From a virus, in IMG/VR virus record IMGVR_UViG_3300022221_000008, positions 1 through 60,102 of that record: 60,102 bases of DNA. One strand, 5' to 3'. A model generated the notes under the pieces. That model did not search any database. It was not told the DNA's origin and saw only the letters and a list, made by a program, of their open reading frames with translations. Numbering within the stretch: the first letter of the stretch is position 1; every line of letters begins with the position of its first letter. Below are positions 24,962 through 31,526 of this stretch, piece by piece. Position numbers and translations under genes: made by a program.

Positions 24962-25618
24962 TCATTCCTCCTTCTTGGCGGGCAATGGCCAGTCCTCGGG
25001 CTCGTCGTCGGACAGCCACAGAACAAGGCGGTCGTATTGCCACTCTTTTTCGGCACTTCCGGCCCAGGCGGCGGCCCAGGCGGCGGCCCCGGCGGCGGCC
25101 CAGGCGGCGGCCCAGGCGGCGGCCCTGGCGGCGGCCCTGGCGGCGGCCCAGGCGGCGGCCCCGGCGGCGGCCCTGGCGGCGGCCCAGGCGGCGGCCCCGG
25201 CGGCGGCCCTGGCGGCGGCCCCGGCGGCGTCCCCGGCGGCGGCCCCGGCGGCGGCGGCGGCGGCCCTGGCGGCGGCCCTGGCGGCGGCCCTGATCTCGCC
25301 GCGCGCAAAAGCCCTGGCGGCTTCGATGGCCGTTCGCGGCCATGGCGATGTTCCGGTCTTCTCGTAAATATGCAGAACGCGAGCGGCACAATCCGCCATC
25401 CATAACCGCAAGCGGCGCTCGACATCCTTGTTTTCAAGAGCGACGGTGGAAGCGACCCACACCAGATCGCCGAACGACACGCCCGCGGACTTAGCATCGG
25501 CAGCACTGTACGGCCCCTTCCAGCGGTAGGCGCGGAGCTTTTTGGTCACGTCCTTGAAAACACCTTCGCAAGGCTTGAGCCGCCGCAGTTCTGCGATGGT
25601 GAGTGTCGGTGCGGTCAT
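24962..25618 (-). CDS. Alanine-repeat protein
   Basis: A 218-residue protein in three parts. Residues 1-110 carry DLVWVASTVAL, LRLWMADCAARVLHIYE and AIEAARAFARGEI. Residues 111-187 are about nineteen four-residue repeats of AAxA where x is R, W, G or D. The end contains LVLWLSDDEPEDWPLP. The first and last parts are shared with the gene at 34377-34832, so the two are paralogues. A continuous amphipathic helix is the likely structure. The function is unknown. Confidence 0.65.
   Translation of the reverse strand: MTAPTLTIAELRRLKPCEGVFKDVTKKLRAYRWKGPYSAADAKSAGVSFGDLVWVASTVALENKDVERRLRLWMADCAARVLHIYEKTGTSPWPRTAIEAARAFARGEIRAAARAAARAAAAAAGAAAGDAAGAAARAAAGAAAWAAARAAAGAAAWAAARAAARAAAWAAAWAAAGAAAWAAAWAGSAEKEWQYDRLVLWLSDDEPEDWPLPAKKEE
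25062..25290. repeat. 12-bp GC-rich minisatellite inside a gene
   Basis: Tandem units of the form GGCGGCCCAGGC, varying at a few positions, fill this stretch and encode the AAxA repeat on the leftward strand. All frames are open here, so other frames are shadows. The copy number may vary between isolates or be wrong in the assembly. Confidence 0.85.
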
Positions 25619-25621
25619 CTC

Positions 25622-25825
25622 TCATTCCTCCTGATCTTCGGCCACCTCGGCCTCGTGAAGATCAAGAACGATGTTCCATAGGGCGTCCCCATAGCCGATG
25701 ATGCCGTTCCAGCTGAGGTACTCATCGAAAATCCGCGCAGCATCCATTCTCTCGATCTGTTTGTCTGGGAAGCCACGCTTGCGGACATCTTCCAAAACGT
25801 CTTCTCGGATGTTCTCAATCTTCAT
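25622..25825 (-). CDS. Unknown small acidic protein
   Basis: A 67-residue helical protein with AGGAACGAGAG upstream. It reads VLEDVRKRGFPDKQIERM and then IFDEYLSWNGIIGYG. A small amphipathic fold is likely. There is no known family. Confidence 0.5.
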   Translation of the reverse strand: MKIENIREDVLEDVRKRGFPDKQIERMDAARIFDEYLSWNGIIGYGDALWNIVLDLHEAEVAEDQEE

Positions 25826-25849
25826 CTCTCGTTCCTCCTTGGGGCGGCC

Positions 25850-26155
25850 CTATTCGACCTGATAGCCGGCACCATTAAGGGCGGCCTCGTGGTTCAAACC
25901 GCCGCGATAAGAGCCATCCAGTTCGCCAAAGCTCAGGCAGTTGCCGTTTTCATCGGCAGGGAAGATGTAGGTTTCGGCGCCGGAAAACATCGCGACTGTC
26001 GCCGAGACAATGACGAACTCGGTGCTGTTCTCGGGCGACTGTTCATTGCCTTCGTCGTCCCACGATGAACCCCAGCCGATAGGCTTTGACAGCTTGTAGA
26101 GCTTTGCCGTTCCGGTCCAGCCGTCCAGGTCTTTAACAAAAGTTGCCTTGTCCAT
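25850..26155 (-). CDS. First gene of the leftward operon, conserved phage protein
   Basis: A 101-residue protein with AAGGAGACGAGACG before its ATG. It is strand-rich with TAKLYKLSKPIGWG, FVIVSATVAMFSGAETYIF and SFGELDGSYRGG. Similar proteins occur early in phage operons, where host-takeover or anti-defence factors are common. Nothing here proves such a role. Its promoter is the leftward half of the divergent switch. Confidence 0.6.
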   Translation of the reverse strand: MDKATFVKDLDGWTGTAKLYKLSKPIGWGSSWDDEGNEQSPENSTEFVIVSATVAMFSGAETYIFPADENGNCLSFGELDGSYRGGLNHEAALNGAGYQVE

Positions 26156-26236
26156 CGTCTCGTCTCCTTGGGGCGGCCCTCTAGCGGGAGGCTTTCAGAA
26201 GACCGCCCCAGGCCCCTTGTTGCTGTGTGTAGGGAC

Positions 26237-26265
26237 AACATAATCCCACTGGAATAGGAATGCAA
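26237..26265 (-). promoter_or_regulatory. Leftward early promoter
   Basis: On the minus strand TTGCAT (26265-26260) is followed after 17 bases by TATGTT (26242-26237). It drives the operon 26155 to 17875. Confidence 0.6.
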
Positions 26266-26284
26266 GGGAAAAAATACGCTTGCA
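26261..26284. promoter_or_regulatory. Operator between divergent promoters
   Basis: TGCAAG at 26261-26266 and CTTGCA at 26279-26284 form a perfect inverted repeat. One arm overlaps the leftward -35 and the other the rightward -35, so a bound repressor would block both promoters. The XRE protein at 26318 is the obvious candidate. Confidence 0.55.
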
Positions 26285-26308
26285 ATGGGAAAACCGGGGT
26301 GCTATCTA
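26280..26308 (+). promoter_or_regulatory. Rightward early promoter
   Basis: TTGCAA at 26280-26285, a 17-base spacer, then TATCTA at 26303-26308. The start site would fall only a few bases before the ATG at 26318, so the transcript would be leaderless or nearly so. Confidence 0.6.
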
Positions 26309-26317
26309 TGGGGAGAC

Positions 26318-26548
26318 ATGGATATCTTACAGCAGCTAAGACAGGCCCGTGAGGCAGCCGGTATCAGCCGAGCCAAGCTGGCCGTGAGGGCGGGGCTCAA
26401 CAAGAACAGCCTTGCCCGCATGGATGACCCGGGTTGGAACCCAACGGCTGGGACCATCAATAGCCTGCGGAAAGTCTTCAGCGACATGGAGGCGAAAATG
26501 CAACAGGCCGGGGAAAGCCCGGCCCCCTCCGGGGAGAGTGCCATATGA
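26318..26548 (+). CDS. XRE-family helix-turn-helix regulator
   Basis: A 76-residue protein, essentially one Cro/C1-type domain: LRQAREAAGISRAKLAVRAG gives helices 1-3, NKNSLARMD is the recognition region, and NPTAGTINSLRKVFSDME completes the bundle. I start it at ATG 26318; an earlier ATG lies inside the promoter. It probably represses the divergent promoters through the inverted repeat at 26261-26284, the role of Cro or CI in a lambdoid switch. Confidence 0.78.
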   Translation: MDILQQLRQAREAAGISRAKLAVRAGLNKNSLARMDDPGWNPTAGTINSLRKVFSDMEAKMQQAGESPAPSGESAI

Positions 26549-26682
26549 CCACCCTTTGGAAACGAGCCCGCCTCGCACGGCAGAGAAAGCTGAACCACCG
26601 CTACGGCTTGCCTGACCGTGAATTGCCGAGCTTCACCAAGAAGTGGACCAAGGCTCGGCGGAAGGGCACACGATATGCCTAA
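26545..26682 (+). CDS. Very basic microprotein
   Basis: A 45-residue protein overlapping the regulator stop (ATGA). Nearly a third of residues are arginine or lysine (WKRARLARQRKLNHRYG, RRKGTRYA). It may bind nucleic acid. It overlaps the next start by eight bases. Confidence 0.5.
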   Translation: MTTLWKRARLARQRKLNHRYGLPDRELPSFTKKWTKARRKGTRYA

Positions 26683-26965
26683 CCCTACGGCAGAAGAGCG
26701 TGCGCGGGACTTCTTTGGTGACCAGCCGGAAGCCCTAGCCCTGATCATTGCCCTTACCAAGCAAATCCGCCAAGCCGAGCAGGCCGCCCGGAATGAAGGG
26801 CTCTTGCAGGGCTTGGACGACGCGCTGACTAGAGCAAACGAACACTTGATCTATGTCACAAGCCAGGGCCTTAGCGCCCGTGTTGCGTCTATCAAGGCGG
26901 TTGTGAATAGCATCAAGGCCGAACGTCAATTGGCCGTTGCCAGCACCCTAAAGGCCAAGCCATGA
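26675..26965 (+). CDS. Unknown helical protein
   Basis: A 96-residue protein from ATG 26675. It is almost wholly helical, with LALIIALTKQIRQAEQAARN and RVASIKAVVNSIKAE. It overlaps both neighbours. There is no known family. Confidence 0.5.
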   Translation: MPNPTAEERARDFFGDQPEALALIIALTKQIRQAEQAARNEGLLQGLDDALTRANEHLIYVTSQGLSARVASIKAVVNSIKAERQLAVASTLKAKP

Positions 26966-27063
26966 CCACCACCCGCACCTATCGCTACGGCGGCAAGTCG
27001 CTCAAGGTCACTTGGACCCGCTACGAGCGTTACACGGTGGTCCGTTACGAGTGGCTGTCATGA
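26962..27063 (+). CDS. Aromatic, basic microprotein
   Basis: A 33-residue frame overlapping both neighbours by four bases. It is rich in tyrosine, arginine and threonine (TRTYRYGGKSLKVTW), probably a small beta hairpin. Translation is supported only by the overlaps. Confidence 0.4.
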   Translation: MTTTRTYRYGGKSLKVTWTRYERYTVVRYEWLS

Positions 27064-27230
27064 GCAGCGTAGAGACTTGGACCGATCCAGTTCTGTGCGC
27101 TGTGGCGGCGTGGAAGGACACGCCTAGAACAGCAAGGCCGGGTACTATCGTTGTTCAGTCACGTGGTAACTGTCAAAAACCCCGGAGCCGGTGTATCGAA
27201 GTCCGGCCCGCAGCGCACGCCCCGCAATGA
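27060..27230 (+). CDS. Unknown 56-residue protein
   Basis: Starts on ATGA with the previous gene and ends on the start of rusA. It has three cysteines and a basic C-terminal half. There is no family. Confidence 0.4.
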   Translation: MSSVETWTDPVLCAVAAWKDTPRTARPGTIVVQSRGNCQKPRSRCIEVRPAAHAPQ

Positions 27231-27583
27231 ACATCACCCTGCCCTTCCCCCCGAGCGTGAATAGCCTTTATGCCGATGGCGCTAGAGGCAAATTCACGAG
27301 GAAGCGGCCAAAGTCCAAGGTCTATGTGAAGTGGCGGACGCTGGCGATGGGCGAGTTGCTTTTGCAAAAGGTTAAGCTGGTCCCTGGCCCTGTCAGGATC
27401 AGACTTCTCTACAGCCCGCCGGACAAGCGAAAGCGCGGGATCGACAATTACCCAAAGGCTGTGCTCGACCTGCTGGTCGATGCCGGTGTCATCCTAGACG
27501 ACGAGCAGTCGCTTAGAGGTTTCAGCGCCGATTGGGACGAAACTCGCAAGCCCGGCTGCTACATCACGGTGAGGCAGGTATGA
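27227..27583 (+). CDS. rusA: RusA-type Holliday junction resolvase
   Basis: A 118-residue protein. It opens with LPFPPSVNSLY, the RusA N-terminus, and has the catalytic acidic cluster: RGIDNYPKAVLDLLVDAGV with D85-type aspartate, then DDEQS. The enzyme cuts four-way junctions symmetrically to resolve recombination intermediates, and in phages it can debranch DNA before packaging. Length matches the family. ATG 27227 overlaps the previous stop. SSB and a sliding clamp are the other DNA-metabolism genes here. Confidence 0.88.
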   Translation: MNITLPFPPSVNSLYADGARGKFTRKRPKSKVYVKWRTLAMGELLLQKVKLVPGPVRIRLLYSPPDKRKRGIDNYPKAVLDLLVDAGVILDDEQSLRGFSADWDETRKPGCYITVRQV

Positions 27584-27882
27584 TCAGCGAAATCGACATT
27601 TGGGGCGACCGCCTCATGGCTGATGGCCGCCAAGTTGGCGTGCTTTCTGGTGAACCCATCGACCTTAACCGTTTCCGAGACTTGATCGCGGAAATCCGTC
27701 ACGACCCGCGCTCCGAAAGCCGTCCCGACCTTGAGGGAGAGATCGACGATCTTGGGGCGACCGTTGGAAGTCTTGAGTGTGAAAATGGCGGTCTTAGGGA
27801 CGAGATCGAAGACTTGGAGGCCGAGCGCGACGAGTTGCGGGAAAAGATAGCGGCCCTAGAGGCCGAGTTGGGGGCAAAATGA
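27580..27882 (+). CDS. Coiled-coil protein between resolvase and clamp
   Basis: A 100-residue protein. The N-terminal 45 residues are strand-rich (IDIWGDRLMADGRQVGVL); residues 50-100 form a strongly acidic coiled coil (DLEAERDELREKIAALEAEL). Overlaps on both sides are four bases. Its function is unknown; it may be a partner for DNA-replication proteins. Confidence 0.55.
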   Translation: MISEIDIWGDRLMADGRQVGVLSGEPIDLNRFRDLIAEIRHDPRSESRPDLEGEIDDLGATVGSLECENGGLRDEIEDLEAERDELREKIAALEAELGAK

Positions 27883-28925
27883 AAGCCTCTTTGGATTCCG
27901 CTAAACTCTTGGCGGCACTTAAGCGAGCCTCTCTCGCGGCAGAGCGCGATGGCATATGCGGGCATGTCCTGCTGATTGCCGAGGGCGACCTCTCCGTTCA
28001 AACCACCGACATGGTGATCTCTTACAAAGAACATCTGGACGCCAAGATTGAGTCCGGACGAACCGTCGTCAATGCCGCGCTCCTTTCCAAGGCTCTTAGG
28101 GGTGGGCCTGTAAGTCTGGCGCTTGATGACCATACCCTTGCGATTCAATCCGGTGACGCCGTGGCGCACCTGCAAACTCTTGGGCCGGATGCGTTCCCGG
28201 AAAGCCTGGGCTTCAGCAAGGACTACCCGTGCCAGTTCGTTATGGATATCGAGGTCTTTGCCCAAGCCCTTAATTGGTGTCTGCCAAGCCTTGAGCCCGA
28301 GGATTCGGTGCGGCATCACCTAACTGGGGTCGAGTTACGCTATGGGATCGACCTGTTGTTCACCGGATCGGATGGAAAGATTCTGACACGACGTAGCCTG
28401 CCCGCCCCCCTGGGCGCCAACAATCTGCCGGAAAACGAGGCCGGCGCCCAATCAATCATTATCCCGAAAAAGTTTTGCCGTCTTGTGGACCAGCTCGAAG
28501 GCGACGGACTTTTCAAAATCAGCGATTCGGTCATATCGGTCGAGGCTGGCAAGCGCCTCATCATATCCAGGCTTCTCGATGGCTCCTATCCCGATGTGAG
28601 CAAGATGTTGCCAGATCGCTCAGCGAATAAGATCGTTTTCGGACCGGAGTTGACAAGCGCAATCGAGTACATCAAGGGACTCGGCTCCGGCAGGGTTTCC
28701 ATCAATGCAGCCGGCAAGACGGCGACGGTTGAAGGTGCGGCAAGCCAGGTAACGGTGCCTTGCGAGGGGCATGGGAAGATAGGTTTTGATATCGCTCATC
28801 TGTCGCGTGCCTGCAAAGCCTCAGACCGTCTCATTTTCTTTGTCGGGGAGCACTCCTGCTATCTTGGCGAAGCTGACACCGTGTTGTGTTCCATGCTGCC
28901 AGAAAGAGTTGCTGCCGCAGCATGA
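27879..28925 (+). CDS. dnaN: DnaN-like sliding clamp
   Basis: A 348-residue protein, slightly shorter than the bacterial beta clamp (about 366). Three similar domains can be seen: residues 1-110, 115-230 and 235-345. Typical parts are MKASLDSAKLLAALKRAS, LPAPLGANNLPEN, IIIPKKFCRLVDQLEG, and RLLDGSYPDVSKMLPD, which matches the clamp motif G-x-YPD-y-x-x-l-P. The clamp tethers polymerase to DNA. No clamp loader or polymerase is encoded, so host Pol III would be used, or the phage clamp may redirect host proteins. Confidence 0.85.
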   Translation: MKASLDSAKLLAALKRASLAAERDGICGHVLLIAEGDLSVQTTDMVISYKEHLDAKIESGRTVVNAALLSKALRGGPVSLALDDHTLAIQSGDAVAHLQTLGPDAFPESLGFSKDYPCQFVMDIEVFAQALNWCLPSLEPEDSVRHHLTGVELRYGIDLLFTGSDGKILTRRSLPAPLGANNLPENEAGAQSIIIPKKFCRLVDQLEGDGLFKISDSVISVEAGKRLIISRLLDGSYPDVSKMLPDRSANKIVFGPELTSAIEYIKGLGSGRVSINAAGKTATVEGAASQVTVPCEGHGKIGFDIAHLSRACKASDRLIFFVGEHSCYLGEADTVLCSMLPERVAAAA

Positions 28926-28971
28926 CCCCCACCGCCATAGCCCGAGCCTACCACTGCCCGACGAGGCAAGC

Positions 28972-29205
28972 ATGACGCCGCATCAATCAAACACCCTGGC
29001 CTTTATAAGATCGTACTGGGCGGAGTGCGAGATAGGGCCAACATATGATGAGATCAAAGATTATCTCGGCCTCAAGAGTAAGTCAGGCGCCTTTCGTTTG
29101 GTAGATGCTCTGGTTGCTCGCGGGCTTGTGGAAAAGAACGCATTCGGCATTCGCTCCGTCCGCCCTGTCGGCTACTGCCCAACCTGTGGAAAACCCTGTG
29201 AGTAG
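28972..29205 (+). CDS. LexA-type DNA-binding domain without protease
   Basis: A 77-residue protein resembling the LexA N-terminus: TPHQSNTLAFIRSYW, then GPTYDEIKDYLGLKSKSGAF as the turn and recognition helix, then LVARGLVEKN as the wing. LexA's C-terminal serine protease is absent; instead the protein ends with CPTCGKPC, a possible zinc knuckle. It could compete with host LexA at SOS boxes or regulate phage genes. Confidence 0.68.
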   Translation: MTPHQSNTLAFIRSYWAECEIGPTYDEIKDYLGLKSKSGAFRLVDALVARGLVEKNAFGIRSVRPVGYCPTCGKPCE

Positions 29206-29410
29206 CGGGGACGATATAGAGGAAACCGTTGTTTACTGGGCACAAAACGGCGTAACGGCGCAAGAGGTTTTGGTATCCATGGGCGCGCTGGATGTGCCTT
29301 GCTGGCGAGCGGTCATGGTGCGGATGATGCTGTGGAACAGCCGGCATTTGGAAAGCGAACTGGCCGGCATGACATGGAACGAGACGGAACGGGAATTGAC
29401 GGGACGATGA
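29198..29410 (+). CDS. Unknown 70-residue protein
   Basis: I use GTG 29198, which overlaps the previous stop and has TGTGGAAA upstream; a longer frame from 29105 is possible but lies mostly within the LexA-like gene. The product is helical with NGVTAQEVLVSMGALDVP and a tryptophan-rich centre. There is no family. Confidence 0.45.
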   Translation: MSSGDDIEETVVYWAQNGVTAQEVLVSMGALDVPCWRAVMVRMMLWNSRHLESELAGMTWNETERELTGR

Positions 29411-29419
29411 TGCTGCGGC

Positions 29420-29500
29420 GACGCTCTCGGGACAACATGCATCCCCGGCAGGTCTGGGGATGATGCGGAAATACCCAATACCGCATGGCTCGGGAGCGTC
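29420..29500 (+). ncRNA. Three-way-junction RNA element
   Basis: Three helices close on each other: GACGCTCTCG (29420-29429) with CGGGAGCGTC (29491-29500), CATCCCC (29440-29446) with GGGGATG (29456-29462), and ATGCGG (29463-29468) with CCGCAT (29481-29486). The region has no credible gene. It may be a leader, attenuator or small RNA ahead of the gene at 29621. Confidence 0.55.
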
Positions 29501-29503
29501 ACC

Positions 29504-29615
29504 GGAGTAGCATTGGAGGTGCGAGCTGCGGGATTCGCCACCCGGACACCGTGACCGAATAGGGCGTCATTGCGATGTAGGGAGCGGGCAGTGAGCACAG
29601 GAGTAGCATTGGAGG
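29504..29615. repeat. Two copies of a 16-bp repeat with a Shine-Dalgarno core
   Basis: GGAGTAGCATTGGAGG occurs at 29504-29519 and 29600-29615. The second copy supplies the ribosome-binding site of the gene at 29621. The first has no clear gene behind it, so the segment looks like a duplicated translation-start region, perhaps after loss of a gene. Confidence 0.55.
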
Positions 29616-29620
29616 GTGAG

Positions 29621-29812
29621 ATGGACATAGAAACGGCCCTGTGCACGATTGCGGACCACTATTATTCCAACGGTGCCAGAGACGGATGGAACAGGGCGCT
29701 TGCTGAGAAAGAGCCAGTGCCTGGCTCCAGACGTCCTCCTTTGCGAGCCTTCAAAGAGGCAATGGCATTTCTGAATGAGATGGCTAGACAACCCGATGAG
29801 CAAGGAGGGTGA
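29621..29812 (+). CDS. Unknown 63-residue protein
   Basis: ATG 29621 follows GGAGGGTGAG, a strong ribosome-binding site. It is helical with CTIADHYYSNGARDGWNRAL and a proline-arginine turn. It ends just before a second GGAGGGTGAG for the next gene. Confidence 0.55.
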   Translation: MDIETALCTIADHYYSNGARDGWNRALAEKEPVPGSRRPPLRAFKEAMAFLNEMARQPDEQGG

Positions 29813-29813
29813 G

Positions 29814-30092
29814 ATGAAACCGGGCGTAATTTGCGTCATCACAAGGAAATCGGATGGCGTGGTTCTCGGCGTCGGGGCTGATTTCGATGCTGACCGCCCC
29901 GGCGGCTTCAGCCTGGAGCAAGCCCAAAACCGCCGCGCCAGAGAGCGCGCCAAGTCCGATTTTGTCAGAAAGCAATGCTCGGGCCTGATTTCCGATGGCC
30001 TTGACAGCTATCAGGTGGGGCAGATTGTGGATGCCCTAATCGGCCGAGACAAGATCGTTATTCAAACAGAGGCGGTCGGTGGTGAGGGCTAG
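29814..30092 (+). CDS. Unknown 92-residue protein, NUDIX-like start
   Basis: ATG 29814 follows GGAGGGTGAG. The first strands (VICVITRKSDGVVLGVGADF) recall the opening of NUDIX folds, but the NUDIX box is missing. The rest is helical. It is the last gene before the long non-coding region. Confidence 0.5.
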   Translation: MKPGVICVITRKSDGVVLGVGADFDADRPGGFSLEQAQNRRARERAKSDFVRKQCSGLISDGLDSYQVGQIVDALIGRDKIVIQTEAVGGEG

Positions 30093-30111
30093 ACAGCCCG
30101 ATGAGTCTGTG

Positions 30112-30235
30112 CCACAAAAGAGATGAGCCCAGCACCCTTAACGGGCCGGGCTCATACGCGGGTTGGTTTGGACGCCGGAACCCGCGCAGGCCATGAACAT
30201 AGGCCACAATCTCCTAAATATCAACCAGGTGTCCA
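30112..30235 (+). ncRNA. Pseudoknot motif, copy A
   Basis: ACAAAAGA is followed by P1 (ATGAGCCC 30123-30130 with 30148-30155), P2 (CGCGGGTT 30157-30164 with AACCCGCG 30179-30186), P3 (GGCC 30189-30192 with 30202-30205) and P4, in which TGGACGCC in the P2 loop (30169-30176) pairs with GGTGTCCA (30228-30235). P4 makes an H-type pseudoknot. ATCAACC precedes the last strand. Confidence 0.65.
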
Positions 30236-30839
30236 AGCGTTTGGTCCGCTCCGTGTGCGGGCTGTTCTGTGGAGACGTGCAACATGCGTAAGGAACCCTT
30301 GGGCGCCGTTGTGGCTCGAAAAGTTCTCTTGCAAGGCGCATGGGCCAACCCGAAAGGACGATGTTGGGTAGCGCCCAGCCTTGGCCCCAGTGCCAGAAGG
30401 CCAGCACGTTTCCACAGAGCAGCCCTAGCACTCAAGCGGGGGATTGGTGAAGGTGTGCAACATGCGTAGTGGACTCACAACCCTTGGTGCTGCGGCCCCA
30501 AGGCCACTGAACGATCCGCTCGCTTGCAAGGCGCATGTAGGCTGGCTGGTCGCTGGCTGGACCCACACCTTCACCAATCCTTTGCAAAAGCGATCACTGT
30601 GGCCCGCAGGATGGGCGTTCTGTGATGCGTAGCGGCGTGGAAAGCAGACACGCTTTCGAGCAAGGTAAGGGTGTGTTGTCAGGAGAGGCTGAGAGGAAGA
30701 CGCTTGTGACCCTGACGAACGGCGGGATAACCAAGGAACAACTGCCGTGCATTGTGGCCCTAAGCCGGAGTAGCGTCCGGCCTACGCATCACAGAGCGTC
30801 TATTGGAGGCCCCAGGGTTGACCTGTGAATGAGAATGGC

Positions 30840-30960
30840 CTACAAAAGAAAAGCCCCCGGATCGGTCGGGGGCGTCTACGCTGGATGATGGTTTGGCGGC
30901 CGAACCCAGCGCAGGAACGTCAATATAGACGAAACTCCCTGAAAATCAACCCGGCCGCCA
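30840..30960 (+). ncRNA. Pseudoknot motif, copy B
   Basis: It has the same order as copy A with different paired bases: ACAAAAGA, P1 (GCCCCCG 30853-30859 with 30867-30873), P2 (CGCTGG 30879-30884 with 30906-30911), P3 (CGTC 30918-30921 with GACG 30928-30931) and P4 (TGGCGGCC 30894-30901 with GGCCGCCA 30953-30960). ATCAACC is kept. The distance from the end of P2 to the start of the last strand is the same as in copy A. Confidence 0.65.
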
Positions 30961-31226
30961 CAGATAGCGTCTCTGTTGCGAGCCCATGCGCGGGACTTAA
31001 AGGCGGCCGGACCAAGACGGCCAGGCTCTTGACGCAAAACCCCCGAGAAAGGACCACGAATCCCGTGGCTTGTGCGGCGGTCGCCTACATGGCTGCCGCA
31101 TGGGGCTCCAGTTGGAACCGGCAGACGGGAACCGTGCCGAGGCCCAGGAAGCTCGCTGCCCGCCTGCGCCGCTTGAGGCACGATGTAGGTTGTATGCTTG
31201 TCCGGCTCCATACGTTGCATGCAAAT

Positions 31227-31259
31227 CCCCTTTGGCTGCGGCCAGGGGGGTTTTGTTTC
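31227..31259 (+). terminator. Terminator at the end of the structured RNA
   Basis: CCCCTTTGGC pairs with GCCAGGGGGG through ten pairs (two G-U) around a short loop and is followed by TTTTGTTTCT, a typical rho-independent terminator. Confidence 0.75.
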
Positions 31260-31288
31260 TATCCTCACCACCGTTGCATGGACTTGAG

Positions 31289-31498
31289 ATGCTACTGAAA
31301 GACGCAAACGAACTAATCACCCTGGCGAGAGACGCGATCACCGAAACCCTGAACGCTGTCAGGGAAGATGGGGTATGCAGGCTCTGCCAGGCAAAACAGG
31401 GTGTACAGCATTCGGCGACTTGCCCTGTCTGGAGTTTGACGCAATGGCGTGGTGAATTTTGGCGGCGGAATGAGCCTGAATTGAAGCTTGAACCGTAG
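31289..31498 (+). CDS. Small zinc-ribbon-like protein
   Basis: A 69-residue protein from ATG 31289. It begins with a helix (LKDANELITLARDAI) and then carries CRLCQAKQGVQHSATC, a CxxC with later His and Cys, likely binding zinc. It ends in a tryptophan- and glutamate-rich stretch. Similar proteins are frequent in phage early regions. Confidence 0.6.
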   Translation: MLLKDANELITLARDAITETLNAVREDGVCRLCQAKQGVQHSATCPVWSLTQWRGEFWRRNEPELKLEP

Positions 31499-31526
31499 GT
31501 TATGCCCAGAGCAATGGAGGAAAGAG

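Larger units (their letters stand above)
30112..31259 (+). ncRNA. Large structured non-coding RNA candidate
   Basis: No frame here has a good start, ribosome-binding site or recognisable protein, yet long complementary segments abound. Main helices: 30259-30280 with 30404-30425 (22 bp, two wobble pairs); 30441-30457 with 30564-30580 (17 bp, perfect); 30614-30632 with 30782-30800 (19 bp, two wobbles). The first two helices enclose related modules sharing GTGCAACATGCGTA and CTTGCAAGGCGCATG. Copies of a pseudoknot motif begin the RNA and recur at 30840. A terminator ends it at 31259. A tRNA follows 370 bases on. The setting recalls GOLLD and ROOL RNAs; identity is not established. Confidence 0.72.

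Noticed and set aside
25062-25290. Possible CRISPR-like array or glycine-proline protein in another frame
   Set aside because: The units are contiguous 12-mers without spacers, and the leftward alanine-repeat frame has a start signal, flanking domains and a paralogue.
28922-28975. 17-residue frame between the clamp and LexA-like genes
   Set aside because: It is too short and without motif; it could at most couple translation of the next gene.
30825-31298. 157-residue plus-strand frame in the non-coding region
   Set aside because: It crosses the pseudoknot motif and the terminator and has no ribosome-binding site or protein-like composition; the RNA helices explain the sequence better.
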